Shown: piece by piece, positions 22,409-32,000 of the stretch | How positions within the stretch are numbered: position 1 is the stretch's first letter | Layout of the letters: every line of letters starts with the position of its first letter | From: Prevotella sp. | GTDB taxonomy: Bacteria; Bacteroidota; Bacteroidia; Bacteroidales; Bacteroidaceae | Length of the DNA stretch: 33,462 bases | Reading direction: 5' to 3' | Assembly (NCBI GenBank): GCA_017474845.1 | Contig: JAFVGS010000031.1 | Location: 1 to 33,462, forward strand | Translations under genes and position numbers: made by a program | The notes under the pieces: generated by a model | Told to the model about the DNA's origin: nothing | The model's database searches: none | What the model saw: the letters and a program-made list of their open reading frames with translations, nothing else

Positions 22409-23161
22409 TCAATCATCCTGAGGGGCTGGCAACAGGGCCAGAGCCTCAGCTGCCGACTTGATATTCGTATTGATAGTATCCTCACGAATCTTTCCGTCAC
22501 GCAGGTTGATATTGCGACTCGAATACTCAGCGATCTCTGGGTTGTGGGTCACAAAGATAATGGTATGGCCTTGCTTGTACAACTCCTGGAACAGCACCAG
22601 CATCTCAAACGACGTACGGGTATCGAGGTTACCTGTCGCCTCGTCGGCAAGGAGCACGGCAGGGTCGTTGACAAGGGCACGTGCGATGGCCACACGCTGC
22701 ATCTGACCACCCGACATCTGGTTCGACTTGTGGTACATACGATCTCCCAGTCCTACTGCCTGTAAAGCCTTGATGGCTCTATCGCGACGCTCTGAAGCCG
22801 ATACCTCAGAGTTATACATCAGCGGCAGTTCCACATTCTCTAATGCCGTGGTCTTTGGCAACAGGTTATAGCTCTGGAACACAAAGCCGATCTTCCGGTT
22901 ACGGAGACGGGCGCGCTTGGTCTTCGACATCGTCCGAACGCTGATACCATCGAGGAGATATTCTCCACTCGTGGGGGTATCGAGACAACCGAGCTGGTTC
23001 AGAAGCGTAGACTTGCCGGAGCCCGAGGTGCCCTGGATGGTGACGAACTCGCCCTCGTAGATCTTGAACGAAACGCCACGCAGTGCCTTCACTGTTTCAG
23101 AGCCCACCTGGAAGTACCGCTTCACATTCTGCAGCTCGATGACTACTTTTCTTTCATCCAT
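22409..23161 (-). CDS. MacB/LolD-type ABC transporter ATPase
   Basis: A 250-residue nucleotide-binding subunit. Walker A GTSGSGKST is at 44-52, the Q loop is in VFQSYNLLPK, the signature is MSGGQMQRVAIARAL, Walker B is VLLADEATGNLD and the switch histidine is in FVTHNPEIAEY. The C-terminal tail of about 30 residues is variable. It is placed between the adaptor (11 bp gap) and permease genes. Confidence 0.95.
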   Translation of the reverse strand: MDERKVVIELQNVKRYFQVGSETVKALRGVSFKIYEGEFVTIQGTSGSGKSTLLNQLGCLDTPTSGEYLLDGISVRTMSKTKRARLRNRKIGFVFQSYNLLPKTTALENVELPLMYNSEVSASERRDRAIKALQAVGLGDRMYHKSNQMSGGQMQRVAIARALVNDPAVLLADEATGNLDTRTSFEMLVLFQELYKQGHTIIFVTHNPEIAEYSSRNINLRDGKIREDTINTNIKSAAEALALLPAPQDD

Positions 23162-23172
23162 AATACTTTTTT

Positions 23173-24405
23173 CTACCTTCTTGGCTGGGCATTACCGCCG
23201 CCGTTGGCGTTGCCGCCCTGTCCGTTGCGGTTGTTATTATTGTTTCTCGGACGTGGCATGAAGGGGTTACCTCCCTGCTGACCCATCTCAGGAGCAGCAC
23301 CGCCGGAGATCTCGAAATCTGCGAGCACCTCGGTACCGGCAGCAATGCCACCGGTGATCTCGGTCATCACACCATTGCTGGTGCCCACCTCCACCTTATG
23401 AGCCGTGAAGACAGGACCTTCCTTTGTCCACAACTTATGATCACCCTCGCAGTCGCTGATGCTCTCGCCTTTCTGCAAAACGGCCTCACTGGGATGGAAG
23501 CGCAGGGCCTTGGCAGGCACAGCGAGCACATTGTCCTTCTCCATCGTGAAGATCGTGACATTGGCCGTCAGTCCGGGTTTCAGTTTCAGGTCGGCATTGG
23601 GTGCAGAGATCACCACCTCATAGGTGACGACATTGCTCTCCGTCTTGGCTTCCTGGCGCACCTGCGTCACGGTGCCGTCGAACTTATCCTCAGGGAAGGC
23701 GTCGACCGTAAAGCTCACGCGCTGGCCTTCCTTCACGCCACCGATATCAGCCTCGTCGATATCGGCAATCACACGCATATCCGTCAGGTCCTGGGCGATG
23801 ACGAAGAGCTCCGGGGTGTTGAACGAGGCGGCCACCGTCTGACCCTCCTCCACACTCTTCGAGAGGATGACACCGTCGATGGGCGACGTGATCGTAGCAT
23901 AGCCGAGGTTGGTCTGGGCCTTCTGCACACTCTCACGAGAGGTGTTCACCTGCTCCTTGGCCTTCAGATAAGAGAGTTGGGCACTCTCAAACTCGTCGGC
24001 ACTCACGAGTCCCTTCTCATAGAGCGTCTTATACCTATTATAATTAGCCTGCTCATACGCAGCCGTACTCTGGGCACTCGACAGATTGGCCTTCGACGTA
24101 TTCAGCTCGCTGATAAGGTTTGTACGGTCCAGTTCGGCAATGACCTGACCTTTCTTCACCACAGAATTGTAGTCCACATAGAGATGGCTGACGATACCAG
24201 AGACCTGTGTACCAACCGTCACACTTGTCACAGGCTCAATCGTACCCGTGGCGGTGATGCTGGTATGGATGCTCGTACTCTCCACCTTGGCGGTCTCGAA
24301 CGTTATTTTCTCTTCCTTTTTCCCGCCTCTCAGGAAGAACCATGCAATCAGGATCACGGCGATAACGCCGATGGCGATCCAACCTTTCTTTCCGATCTTT
24401 TTCAT
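23173..24405 (-). CDS. MacA/HlyD-type periplasmic adaptor
   Basis: A 410-residue membrane-fusion protein. An N-terminal membrane anchor (WIAIGVIAVILIAWFFL) precedes the biotinyl-lipoyl half (VTVGTQVSGIVSHLYVDYNSVVKKGQVIAELD), a helical hairpin at about 100-165, the second lipoyl half (ATITSPIDGVILSKSVEEGQTV) and beta-barrel and proximal domains. The last 30 residues are an Asn/Gly/Arg-rich low-complexity tail that is unusual for the family. It links the inner-membrane ABC pump to the TolC channel encoded upstream. Confidence 0.93.
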   Translation of the reverse strand: MKKIGKKGWIAIGVIAVILIAWFFLRGGKKEEKITFETAKVESTSIHTSITATGTIEPVTSVTVGTQVSGIVSHLYVDYNSVVKKGQVIAELDRTNLISELNTSKANLSSAQSTAAYEQANYNRYKTLYEKGLVSADEFESAQLSYLKAKEQVNTSRESVQKAQTNLGYATITSPIDGVILSKSVEEGQTVAASFNTPELFVIAQDLTDMRVIADIDEADIGGVKEGQRVSFTVDAFPEDKFDGTVTQVRQEAKTESNVVTYEVVISAPNADLKLKPGLTANVTIFTMEKDNVLAVPAKALRFHPSEAVLQKGESISDCEGDHKLWTKEGPVFTAHKVEVGTSNGVMTEITGGIAAGTEVLADFEISGGAAPEMGQQGGNPFMPRPRNNNNNRNGQGGNANGGGNAQPRR

Positions 24406-24412
24406 ATCTTCT

Positions 24413-24445
24413 TAACTTCTTTAACTTCCTTAACTTCTATAACTC
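24413..24445. repeat. 9-bp tandem repeat filling the tolC-adaptor gap
   Basis: TAACTT recurs at 24413, 24422 and 24431 and TAACTC at 24440, an exact 9-bp period, with three variable pyrimidine-rich bases between. The array takes up practically all of the 41-bp gap between the two genes. Confidence 0.85.
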
Positions 24446-24446
24446 C

Positions 24447-25781
24447 TTATTTTATCTCTCCTCCCTGATAGAACGCTAACATCTGCTGATTATACAGCGT
24501 CAGATACTTCGACTGCAACTGGTTCTGTTGGGCATTGAGCAGATTATCCTTGCCCGCCAACAGCTCCACAATATTCTTCAGTCCCAGACGGAACTGCTCC
24601 GACAACAGGTCATAACTCTGCTGGGCACTCTCCACACTACTCTTGGCAGCCTTATACTTCTCCTGATTCGTCACGGCATTCAGCCAGTAGCCCTGGATAT
24701 CGCTATAGAGCGTCTTCTGCTGGTCCTGCAAGTTAAGCTGTGCCTGCAACTGCTGGATCTTGGCCTTGTTGACAGCCGTCTTCGTAGACCGGCCGTCATA
24801 GATGGGCATACTGACACCCACACCGAGCTGCGTGTTCACATTACTCTTGAACTGCGAGCCCCAGCCACTGCCGCTCAGTGAGTTGGTAGAGGTGCTGACA
24901 CCACCCGTCAGACTGACATTCGGCATCCACCCTGCCTTGGCAATACTCACGCTCACCTCACTGCTCTTGAGGGACAGCTGTGAGCGTTCGATTTCAGGAC
25001 GGCTCAGCAAGGCCTCCTCATAGACAGCCTGCAGGGCGGGGATCTCTGCAAGGATCCTATCCTCGCCAATCTCCGGCACTGCCACGTCAAATGCCGTCTC
25101 ATCGGTAATCTCCAACAATTGCTTCAACTGTAACTTATAGTTAAGCAACTGGCTCTTGGTTTCCACGATGCCATACTCATCGTTGGCACGCTGTGCTGAC
25201 AACTGCGCGAGATCAGCCTTCGACATCTTACCCACGTTCAGCATCTCCTGACCGCGCTCCTCATTCTTCTTGCTGGTTTCGAGCATCTGCTCACTCACCT
25301 TCACGCTCTCATCAAGATAGAGTATCTGGGCAAAGATCTGGGCGATGCGCTCCTGAATGCTGTTCGCCGTCTCACGGGCGGTGAGATCAGCCTCCTGTTC
25401 TGCGAGACGGTCCAGTTTGACAGTGTTCGTATTACGCCCGCCGTTCCAGACGGTCCACTGGCCGCTCACCGAATAGGAGCCGTTGTACGAGGTCTTGTCC
25501 ACCTTCGCATTCACCGTACCATTAGAGACATACGCCGTACCCGTATCCTTCCAGGGCTGATATCCCAGACTCTGGTTCGTGGAGGCACTGAAGGTAGGCA
25601 GCAAGGCAGCCTTCGCACCTTTCAGGTCCTCCGTCGCACTTTCTTTCTGCAACTGCGACTTCTTCAGTGTGATGTTGTTTTCCATTGCGTAGTCGATGCA
25701 GTCCTGAAGCGTCCATTGCTTCTGAGCCGACATCTGAAGCGTTCCCAGCATCGCTACACCTATTAATAATACTTTTCTCAT
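24447..25781 (-). CDS. TolC-family outer-membrane efflux channel
   Basis: From the ATG at 25781 the product has 444 residues and a clean signal peptide (MRKVLLIGVAMLGTLQMSAQ); the frame upstream lacks another ATG. Two OEP repeats give the helical hairpins of the periplasmic tunnel: the first opens WTLQDCIDYAMENNITLKKSQLQKESA, the second follows LPALQAVYEEALLSRPEIERSQLSLKSSE. It is the first gene of the six-gene operon and has a consensus promoter. Confidence 0.94.
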   Translation of the reverse strand: MRKVLLIGVAMLGTLQMSAQKQWTLQDCIDYAMENNITLKKSQLQKESATEDLKGAKAALLPTFSASTNQSLGYQPWKDTGTAYVSNGTVNAKVDKTSYNGSYSVSGQWTVWNGGRNTNTVKLDRLAEQEADLTARETANSIQERIAQIFAQILYLDESVKVSEQMLETSKKNEERGQEMLNVGKMSKADLAQLSAQRANDEYGIVETKSQLLNYKLQLKQLLEITDETAFDVAVPEIGEDRILAEIPALQAVYEEALLSRPEIERSQLSLKSSEVSVSIAKAGWMPNVSLTGGVSTSTNSLSGSGWGSQFKSNVNTQLGVGVSMPIYDGRSTKTAVNKAKIQQLQAQLNLQDQQKTLYSDIQGYWLNAVTNQEKYKAAKSSVESAQQSYDLLSEQFRLGLKNIVELLAGKDNLLNAQQNQLQSKYLTLYNQQMLAFYQGGEIK

Positions 25782-25823
25782 AAAACTACATTCTTTCAAT
25801 CTATATGATTTCAAAATTCGTCG

Positions 25824-25856
25824 GCAAAGATACGTAGTTTATCGCAAACTTCCAAA
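25824..25856 (-). promoter_or_regulatory. Promoter of the tolC-MacAB-LytSR operon
   Basis: On the minus strand TTTG at 25856-25853, 20 bases, then TATCTTTGC at 25832-25824. The leader to the tolC ATG is about 38 bases. Confidence 0.85.
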
Positions 25857-25885
25857 GAAAATAGATAAGATTAACAGTTATTACA

Positions 25886-25928
25886 ACAAAATAAGAGTCA
25901 GAGGCTGCTCCCCTGACCCTTATTTTGT
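25886..25928 (-). terminator. Terminator of the aquaporin gene
   Basis: A 16-bp stem with one mismatch (25886-25901 with 25913-25928), A-rich on one side and U-rich on the other, around an 11-base loop. It starts 14 bp after the aquaporin stop; its symmetry could let it work in both directions. Confidence 0.88.
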
Positions 25929-25942
25929 TTACAAAGTCCATC

Positions 25943-26617
25943 TTACTCTTTCGAGTCAATGAGCTTCCAGATACCGGCAGCGCAGGCACCACCCACGAAC
26001 GGGCCGATGATGAAGATCCAGAGGTTCTCCAGTGCCGTACCACCCTGGAAGACAGCAGGAGCGATAGAACGGGCTGGGTTCACGGAAGTACCTGTATAAC
26101 GGATACAAACGAGATGTACCAGGATCAGCGAGAGACCGATGGCCAGACCAGCGAAGTTGTTGGTAGCACCGTTGGTTTTAGAGGTAGCCCCCAACACAAC
26201 GAGCACGAACACACAGGTGAAGATGATCTCTGCGAGCAGACCGCCGAGCACACTCACATTAGCCTGCAGGTCGTTGGCACCCGTACCCTCCAGACCAGGC
26301 ACATTCTGCGTCAGCACGAAGAGCAGCAGGCTGCCGATGAACGCACCGATCACCTGGAACAGGATGTACATACCACAGTCCTTGGCACTCATCCTTCCGC
26401 TCAGGAACACACCGAGGGTGATGGCTGGATTGATGTGGCAGCCGCTGATGCCGCCGATGGTGTAAGCCATAGCGACCACAGCAAGACCAAAGGCAAAAGC
26501 CGTTCCTACCACAGCGGGAATGTTGTTGATGGGATCACAACCCAGGCTCACAGCCACGCCACAGCCCATTAATACGAGCACCATCGTGCCCACCATCTCT
26601 GCTAAATACTTTTTCAT
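25943..26617 (-). CDS. aqpZ: Aquaporin of the AqpZ type (MIP family)
   Basis: A 224-residue, six-helix water channel. The start at 26617 (MKKYLAEMVGT) matches the family; codons upstream overlap the promoter. Both pore loops are intact: GCHINPAITLG and GTSVNPARSI. The histidine in LILVHLVCIRYTGTSVNPARS and the arginine after the second NPA are selectivity-filter residues of water-specific aquaporins, arguing against a glycerol facilitator. It is a monocistronic gene with its own promoter and terminator. Confidence 0.94.
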   Translation of the reverse strand: MKKYLAEMVGTMVLVLMGCGVAVSLGCDPINNIPAVVGTAFAFGLAVVAMAYTIGGISGCHINPAITLGVFLSGRMSAKDCGMYILFQVIGAFIGSLLLFVLTQNVPGLEGTGANDLQANVSVLGGLLAEIIFTCVFVLVVLGATSKTNGATNNFAGLAIGLSLILVHLVCIRYTGTSVNPARSIAPAVFQGGTALENLWIFIIGPFVGGACAAGIWKLIDSKE

Positions 26618-26658
26618 ACGCTTTTGTTGTTTAATGATTAATAATACGGTATTTCGGT

Positions 26659-26691
26659 GCAAAAGTACAAAATACCCTTGAAACCTCCAAA
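26659..26691 (-). promoter_or_regulatory. Promoter of aqpZ
   Basis: On the minus strand TTTG at 26691-26688, 20 bases, then TACTTTTGC at 26667-26659. The leader is about 38 bases. Confidence 0.87.
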
Positions 26692-26725
26692 CTTTTCGGC
26701 AAATATGTTACATTATTTTCAAGCA

Positions 26726-26758
26726 AGCGGCCTAACCTCGCTGTGAGATTAGGCCGCT
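26726..26758 (-). terminator. Strong hairpin between the AraC gene and aqpZ
   Basis: A 10-bp perfect stem, AGCGGCCTAA with TTAGGCCGCT, continuing after one mismatch into CTC/GAG around a 5-base loop. It lies about 90 bp beyond the AraC-family gene stop. There is no clear U tract on either strand, so terminator is only the most likely reading. The rest of 26759-26845 shows nothing recognisable. Confidence 0.5.
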
Positions 26759-26845
26759 CGTCAGATATACGGGACGCTTCTTAGATGTTCATTTTGATTC
26801 GCTTATCTTCACAATCTCCACGATGTCAACGGCATTACCGCCACT

Positions 26846-27775
26846 TCATTTATTTCGTCCGCTTATGTCCTGTTGATCCTTCCTGTATTCATTGGGTGAC
26901 ATGCCCAAATGTTCTCGGACGTATTTACCGAAGAACGAAGCATTGGGGAATCCCAGTTCGATGCCTATTTGTGAGGCCGTCAGTTCGGTATTCTTCAGAT
27001 AGTGGGTGATGTCCTCAATGACATATTCCGAGATCCATTCCGTTGGCGACTTCCCACTGACCGTTCGGCACACCGTGGAAAGGTATTTAGGCGTGATGCA
27101 GAGTTCCTCGGCATACTCACTGACGCTAAGTTTCTTGATGCGTCGGCAGGCAACATTTTTCAGGAACTGATGGAAGAGTGTCTCCATGCGCGAATGGCCT
27201 TCCTGTGGCAACTCATCCTCCGCTTTCTGATTATTGCTCATCAACTGATGACACAATTCCAGCAATGCCACACGCAGCAGGCTGACCAATATCTCACGTT
27301 TGAAGGGATTGTCCTCGTTGAGCCATTGGTAGCGCAGTTCGTTAAAGAGCCCGAAACGGTCTGCAGGAATGTCGATGATGTTGTAGCGCTGTTTATAGAG
27401 CATATTGTTCCATATCAGCATCTGCGACTGCAGGATACTGCGTAGCAGTCGGTCACTGAGACACATTACCTTGCACTCGAAATCAGGACTCATCATGATG
27501 TTTGAGAGAACGACATGTGAGGTACACACAAATATCTGCTGCGCGTTGACCGTAGTGGATTGCCCGGACACTTCCATCAGCATCCGACCAGTAATGCATG
27601 CCGCCACCACGTTAAAGTCTATTTTCCCACTTCCTAATTGGGGAATCTCCCGAAGGTTGTCAACAATAACTAGTTCGTCATCATTGTACCTAATCAGTTC
27701 CTCGTTGACAGACATCGCCGTGACATCCATCAGTTTCACGTTCTGTATGACTTGTTCCTTTCGCTGATAGTCCAT
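26846..27775 (-). CDS. AraC-family transcriptional regulator
   Basis: A 309-residue regulator. The N-terminal part (to about 190) is a cupin-like sensing domain typical of Bacteroidetes AraC proteins. The C-terminal pair of helix-turn-helix motifs spans about 205-300: LSVSEYAEELCITPKYLSTVCRTVSGKSP and then LTASQIGIELGFPNASFFGKYVREHLGMSPNEYR. It is divergent from the RND efflux operon and probably activates it, and may bind the direct repeat at 27863-27920. Confidence 0.93.
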   Translation of the reverse strand: MDYQRKEQVIQNVKLMDVTAMSVNEELIRYNDDELVIVDNLREIPQLGSGKIDFNVVAACITGRMLMEVSGQSTTVNAQQIFVCTSHVVLSNIMMSPDFECKVMCLSDRLLRSILQSQMLIWNNMLYKQRYNIIDIPADRFGLFNELRYQWLNEDNPFKREILVSLLRVALLELCHQLMSNNQKAEDELPQEGHSRMETLFHQFLKNVACRRIKKLSVSEYAEELCITPKYLSTVCRTVSGKSPTEWISEYVIEDITHYLKNTELTASQIGIELGFPNASFFGKYVREHLGMSPNEYRKDQQDISGRNK

Positions 27776-27793
27776 ATTTGTGCATTTGATGTG

Positions 27794-27802
27794 GCAAAGG
27801 TA
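27794..27802 (-). promoter_or_regulatory. -7 box of the AraC gene
   Basis: TACCTTTGC on the minus strand, 18 bases before the ATG. The -33 region holds only GGTTTTTTC, so the promoter is probably moderate. Confidence 0.65.
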
Positions 27803-27862
27803 GTTTATTTATTTGAAAAAACCACCATATTGGATGTTCTTGTTTTCGTCAATGATGTGCCG

Positions 27863-27920
27863 AATAGCTCATTTCTTGAATTTGGAACATCTCTGAAGCC
27901 TTTCAATAGCTCAATTATTG
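27863..27920 (+). promoter_or_regulatory. Direct repeat, candidate AraC operator of the RND operon
   Basis: AATAGCTCATTTCTTG at 27863-27878 and AATAGCTCAATTATTG at 27905-27920 match at 14 of 16 bases and are 42 bp apart, four helical turns. Direct repeats on one face of the helix are the usual AraC-protein target. The downstream copy is followed by a poor -7 box (GAATTTTGC) about 35 bp before the adaptor ATG, as expected for an activated promoter. Confidence 0.6.
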
Positions 27921-27972
27921 CGAGAATATAACGAATTTTGCACGCAGATTTCAAAAATTTATCAATAGAAAA

Positions 27973-29013
27973 ATGACAAACAAGACATGTGTGATGCTGC
28001 TGGCTGGGATGCTGATGCTCGGCAGTTGCGGCGAGAAAAACAGAAAGGAAAGGGCGGTGGAACCTGTCAATGTTAAGACGATGACGGTGCAGCAGGAGAC
28101 TGCCGACGGCCTGCAAGGCTACAGTGGTACGATTGAGGAAGCATCGGCCACCTCGCTGTCGTTTGCCGTACCCGGGACGGTAAGACAGATCATGGCCAGC
28201 GAAGGTCAGCGTGTCAGCAAAGGACAGTTGCTGGCAGTACTTGACGAGACATCGCTCCGCAGCAGTCATGCCAGTGCAAAGGCTGCTCTGACTCAAGCCG
28301 AGGATGCTTACCAGCGTATGAAACAACTGCACGACAATGGTTCGCTGCCCGACATCCAATGGGTGGATGTGGAGAGCAAGTTGCAGCAAGCTCGCTCTTT
28401 GGAAGAGATTGCCCGCAAACAGTTGGCCGATGGTCGGCTCTATGCACCTGCCGGTGGTGTCATCAGCAAGAAAAACGTGGAGCCAGGACAAACAGTCGCC
28501 CCAGGCCTTGAGGTTTTGCGACTGCTTAATGTGTCGGCAGTGAAAATGACCATCAGCGTGCCGGAACGTGAGATAGGCAGCATTGCCATCGGCACCAGTG
28601 CCACAGCCACCGTCGATGCCCTTGATGCCCGCCAGTATGCCGTCAGGGTCAGCGAGAAAGGAACCACGGCTAATCCGCTCACACGATCATACGAAGTGAA
28701 GTTCAGTATCAGTAATGCAGATGGCGCACTGAGGCCAGGCATGCTGTGTAGTGTCACCCTTGCCCCAACCGATGCGATGGAAACCGGAAACAAAGTTCTG
28801 CCCGCCAGTGCCGTAATGCTGACAGAGAAGAACACCCATTACGTGTGGATTGTCACTGACGGCAAGGCTCATCGCCGTAATGTCACCATCGGCGGAACGG
28901 CCACAGGCGGCGTTGTCATCGCAACCGGTCTCACCGCCTCCGACACCGTCATCGTCGAGGGCATGCAGAAGGTCTATGAAGGTTGCACGGTTAAAGAAAT
29001 TGAGCAGTTATGA
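27973..29013 (+). CDS. RND efflux periplasmic adaptor (lipoprotein)
   Basis: A 346-residue membrane-fusion protein anchored by a lipobox MLGSC (Cys19). It has the lipoyl halves (LSFAVPGTVRQIMASEGQRVSKGQLLAVLD and LYAPAGGVISKKNVEPGQTV), a short alpha hairpin between them and the beta-barrel segment ending GALRPGMLCSVTL. It couples the RND pump to TolC. Its stop overlaps the pump's start by four bases (ATGA). Confidence 0.94.
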   Translation: MTNKTCVMLLAGMLMLGSCGEKNRKERAVEPVNVKTMTVQQETADGLQGYSGTIEEASATSLSFAVPGTVRQIMASEGQRVSKGQLLAVLDETSLRSSHASAKAALTQAEDAYQRMKQLHDNGSLPDIQWVDVESKLQQARSLEEIARKQLADGRLYAPAGGVISKKNVEPGQTVAPGLEVLRLLNVSAVKMTISVPEREIGSIAIGTSATATVDALDARQYAVRVSEKGTTANPLTRSYEVKFSISNADGALRPGMLCSVTLAPTDAMETGNKVLPASAVMLTEKNTHYVWIVTDGKAHRRNVTIGGTATGGVVIATGLTASDTVIVEGMQKVYEGCTVKEIEQL

Positions 29014-32000
29014 ATATCGTCAAGACATCTTTCAGGTATCATCGCATCGTCATCCTGCTGGTGACGGTGCTGATGATGGGCGGCGCGTATGCGCTGAAGT
29101 TTATCAACAAGAACGAGTTTCCCGACTGCACCGTGCGGCAGGGCATCGTGGTGGCAGTGTGTCCGGGGGCGACGGCAGAGCAGGTGGAGCAGGAGGTGAC
29201 AAAGCCGTTGGAGGACTACATCTTCACGTACAAGGATGTGCGCAAGGAGAAGACTACCTCGACGTCGATGAGCGGCATGAGCGTGGTGCAGGTGCAACTG
29301 AACGACGAGATTGAGGACAAGGAGGAGTTCTGGGCGAAATTCAAGCACGGCGTGAACGAGTTCAAGGCTCAACTGCCGCGAGGGGTCGTGGCCGTGATGG
29401 TGATGGACGACTTCGGCGACTCGTCGGCCCTGCTTATCACGATGGAGAGCGACGACAAGACCTACCGCCAACTGTCGGACTATATGGATCAGTTGAAAGA
29501 CTGTCTGCGCACGGTGGAGAGCGTGGGGCGCATGACCGTGACGGGTATGCAGAAGGACCAGGTGAGCATCATCCTCGACAACGACCGGCTGGCACGCTAC
29601 GGCCTGAGTGACCGGACGCTGGCCATGACGCTCTTCTCGAAAGGCTTTACGACCACGGCGGGGCGCATCCGCGACGAGGTGAGCGAGCAACCCATCTTCG
29701 TGAACCGCTCGGAGGCCAGCGTTCGCGACATCGAGGAGATGATAGTGCTCTCCACGCCAGCGGGCAACGTGGTGCGGCTGAAGGACGTGGCAGAGGTGAG
29801 GCGCGAATATCCATCGCCCGACTCGTACATCACGAACAACGGCCATAAGTGTCTGCTGCTGTCGGTGGAGATGAAGATGGGCAAGGACATCGTGGCGATG
29901 GGGGAGGCGGTGAAGGAGCAGATAGCCGAATTCCAGGAGACCCTGCCACGGGACATCACACTGTATAACATTACCGACCAGTCGAAGGTGGTGGACGATG
30001 CCGTGATGAAGTTCCTCAGCGAACTGGCCATTGCCGTCGTTGCGGTCATCATCGTGGTGATGCTGCTGCTGCCGATGCGTGTGGCACTGGTTTCAGCTGG
30101 CACCATCCCTATCACCATATTCATTTCCTTAGGTCTGTTCATGGCCTGTGGACTGGAGTTGAACTGTATCACGCTCTGTGTACTAATCCTGTCATTAGGC
30201 ATGGTGGTGGACAACTGCATCGTCATCATTGACTCCTACCTGGAGAAACTGGGACTGCTGCCGCAAGACCTGCCGCGAGAGGAATACGACCGTCTGAGGC
30301 GGGAGGCCAGCATTGACAGTGCCCGACACTTCTTCCGCAGCATCTTCTCTGCCACGCTGGCCATCTCTGTGACGTTCTTCCCCATCTTGTTCACCGTGAC
30401 GGGAATGCCGCTCGACTTCCTGGAGTCGTTCCCGTGGGCCATCAGCATCGTACTGTTCACGTCGCTGTTGGTGGCAGAACTGTTGGTGCCCTACCTGCAA
30501 TACACGTTCATCAAGAACCCGCTGAAACCACGCGAGAAGGAGCATGACGAGAACATACAGATGCAGACAGGACGGCTGACGTGGAAAAAGCACACCACAC
30601 CGTCGATGCTCGACCTTCTGCAGCGGTCGTACAATAAGGTCATTGGCTGGTGTTTCCGTCACACGAAGACCACGCTTACCCTGGGCATCGGCAGTGTGCT
30701 GCTGGGCATCCTGCTGATGGGCAGCATCCCGCAGAAGCTCATGCCCATTGCCGAGCGCAACCAGTTTGCCGTAGAGATATACCTGCCGTCGGGCACGTCG
30801 CTAGAAAAGACGTCGATGATAGCCGACTCTCTGGAGCGCATGATGCGCCGCGATTCGCGCGTGCTGTCGGTGGCCTCGTTCCACGGCAGTGGCTCACCGC
30901 GTTTCCAGTTCTCCTACGCTCCACAGATGGGTGGTACAAACTTTGCGCAGTTCATCGTCAACACGCCCAGCAACGACGACACGGTCGATATGCTTGACGA
31001 GTTTCAGGACCTTTACGCAGACTACTTCCCCGAGGCATACGTGCGCTTCAAGCAGATGTCCTATTCCGAGGCTGTCTCACCGTTGGAGGTGCGGCTGACG
31101 GGCAGCAATCTGGATCACCTGCGCTTGGCTGCCGACTCCATTCAGACGGTGCTGCGCCAGTGGCCGGAACTGAAGATGGTGCGCTCGAACCTGAACGAGC
31201 CGCGCCCCACAAACCACATTGCGCTGCGAGAGGACTATTCCACTCGTCTCGGCCTGACCAACATCGGCATAGAATCGACATTGGCCTTGCGCTACGGCAG
31301 CGGTTTGCCGGTAGCAAGTGTCTATGAAGACGACGACGAGGTGCCAGTGGTCATCAAGAGCACGCGTGCAGACGCTTCATCGGCTACCGATCTGTCCAGC
31401 GAGCAGATTCCCGTAGTGGGCGGCATCGACAACGTGCCTCTGCGCCAGGTGGCAGACATTGTGCCAGAATGGGAACTTGGCAGTATTCCCCATCGCAACG
31501 GTGTGCGCCAGGTCACCGTCAGTGCCGAGTTCGACCGCACCGAAAGACCCAATGGCATGGTGGAGAAGGAAAAGGTGGAGCGGATGATTGCCAGTCGCGG
31601 GCCCGAGTTCCTGCCCGCTGACGTAAATGTCACATACGGCGGCGACTTCGAGGAGTCGGACGACAATATGCCAAAGGTGATGCGGGCACTTGCCATTTCC
31701 ATTATGATTAATTTCTTCATCCTTCTGTTCCACTACCGCAATGCCCGCACGGCCACCCTGCTGCTATTCTGCTTTGCCCTGTGTCTGCCTGGCACCGCCA
31801 TCGGCGTGAAACTGATGGATTGTGACTTCGGCTGCACCTGCGTCATGGGTGTCATCAGTCTTCTGGGTATACTGGTGCGCAACAGCATCATCATGCTCGA
31901 TTATACCAACGAACTCTTGGAAGAAGGGCAGACAATGTACGATGCCTGTCTGCATGCCGCCCAGCGACGTATGCGCCCCATTTTCCTTACCTCGGCAGCC

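Noticed and set aside
24447-25814. Longer TolC start at 25814
   Set aside because: It would be a TTG with 11 extra residues before a clean signal peptide beginning at the ATG at 25781.
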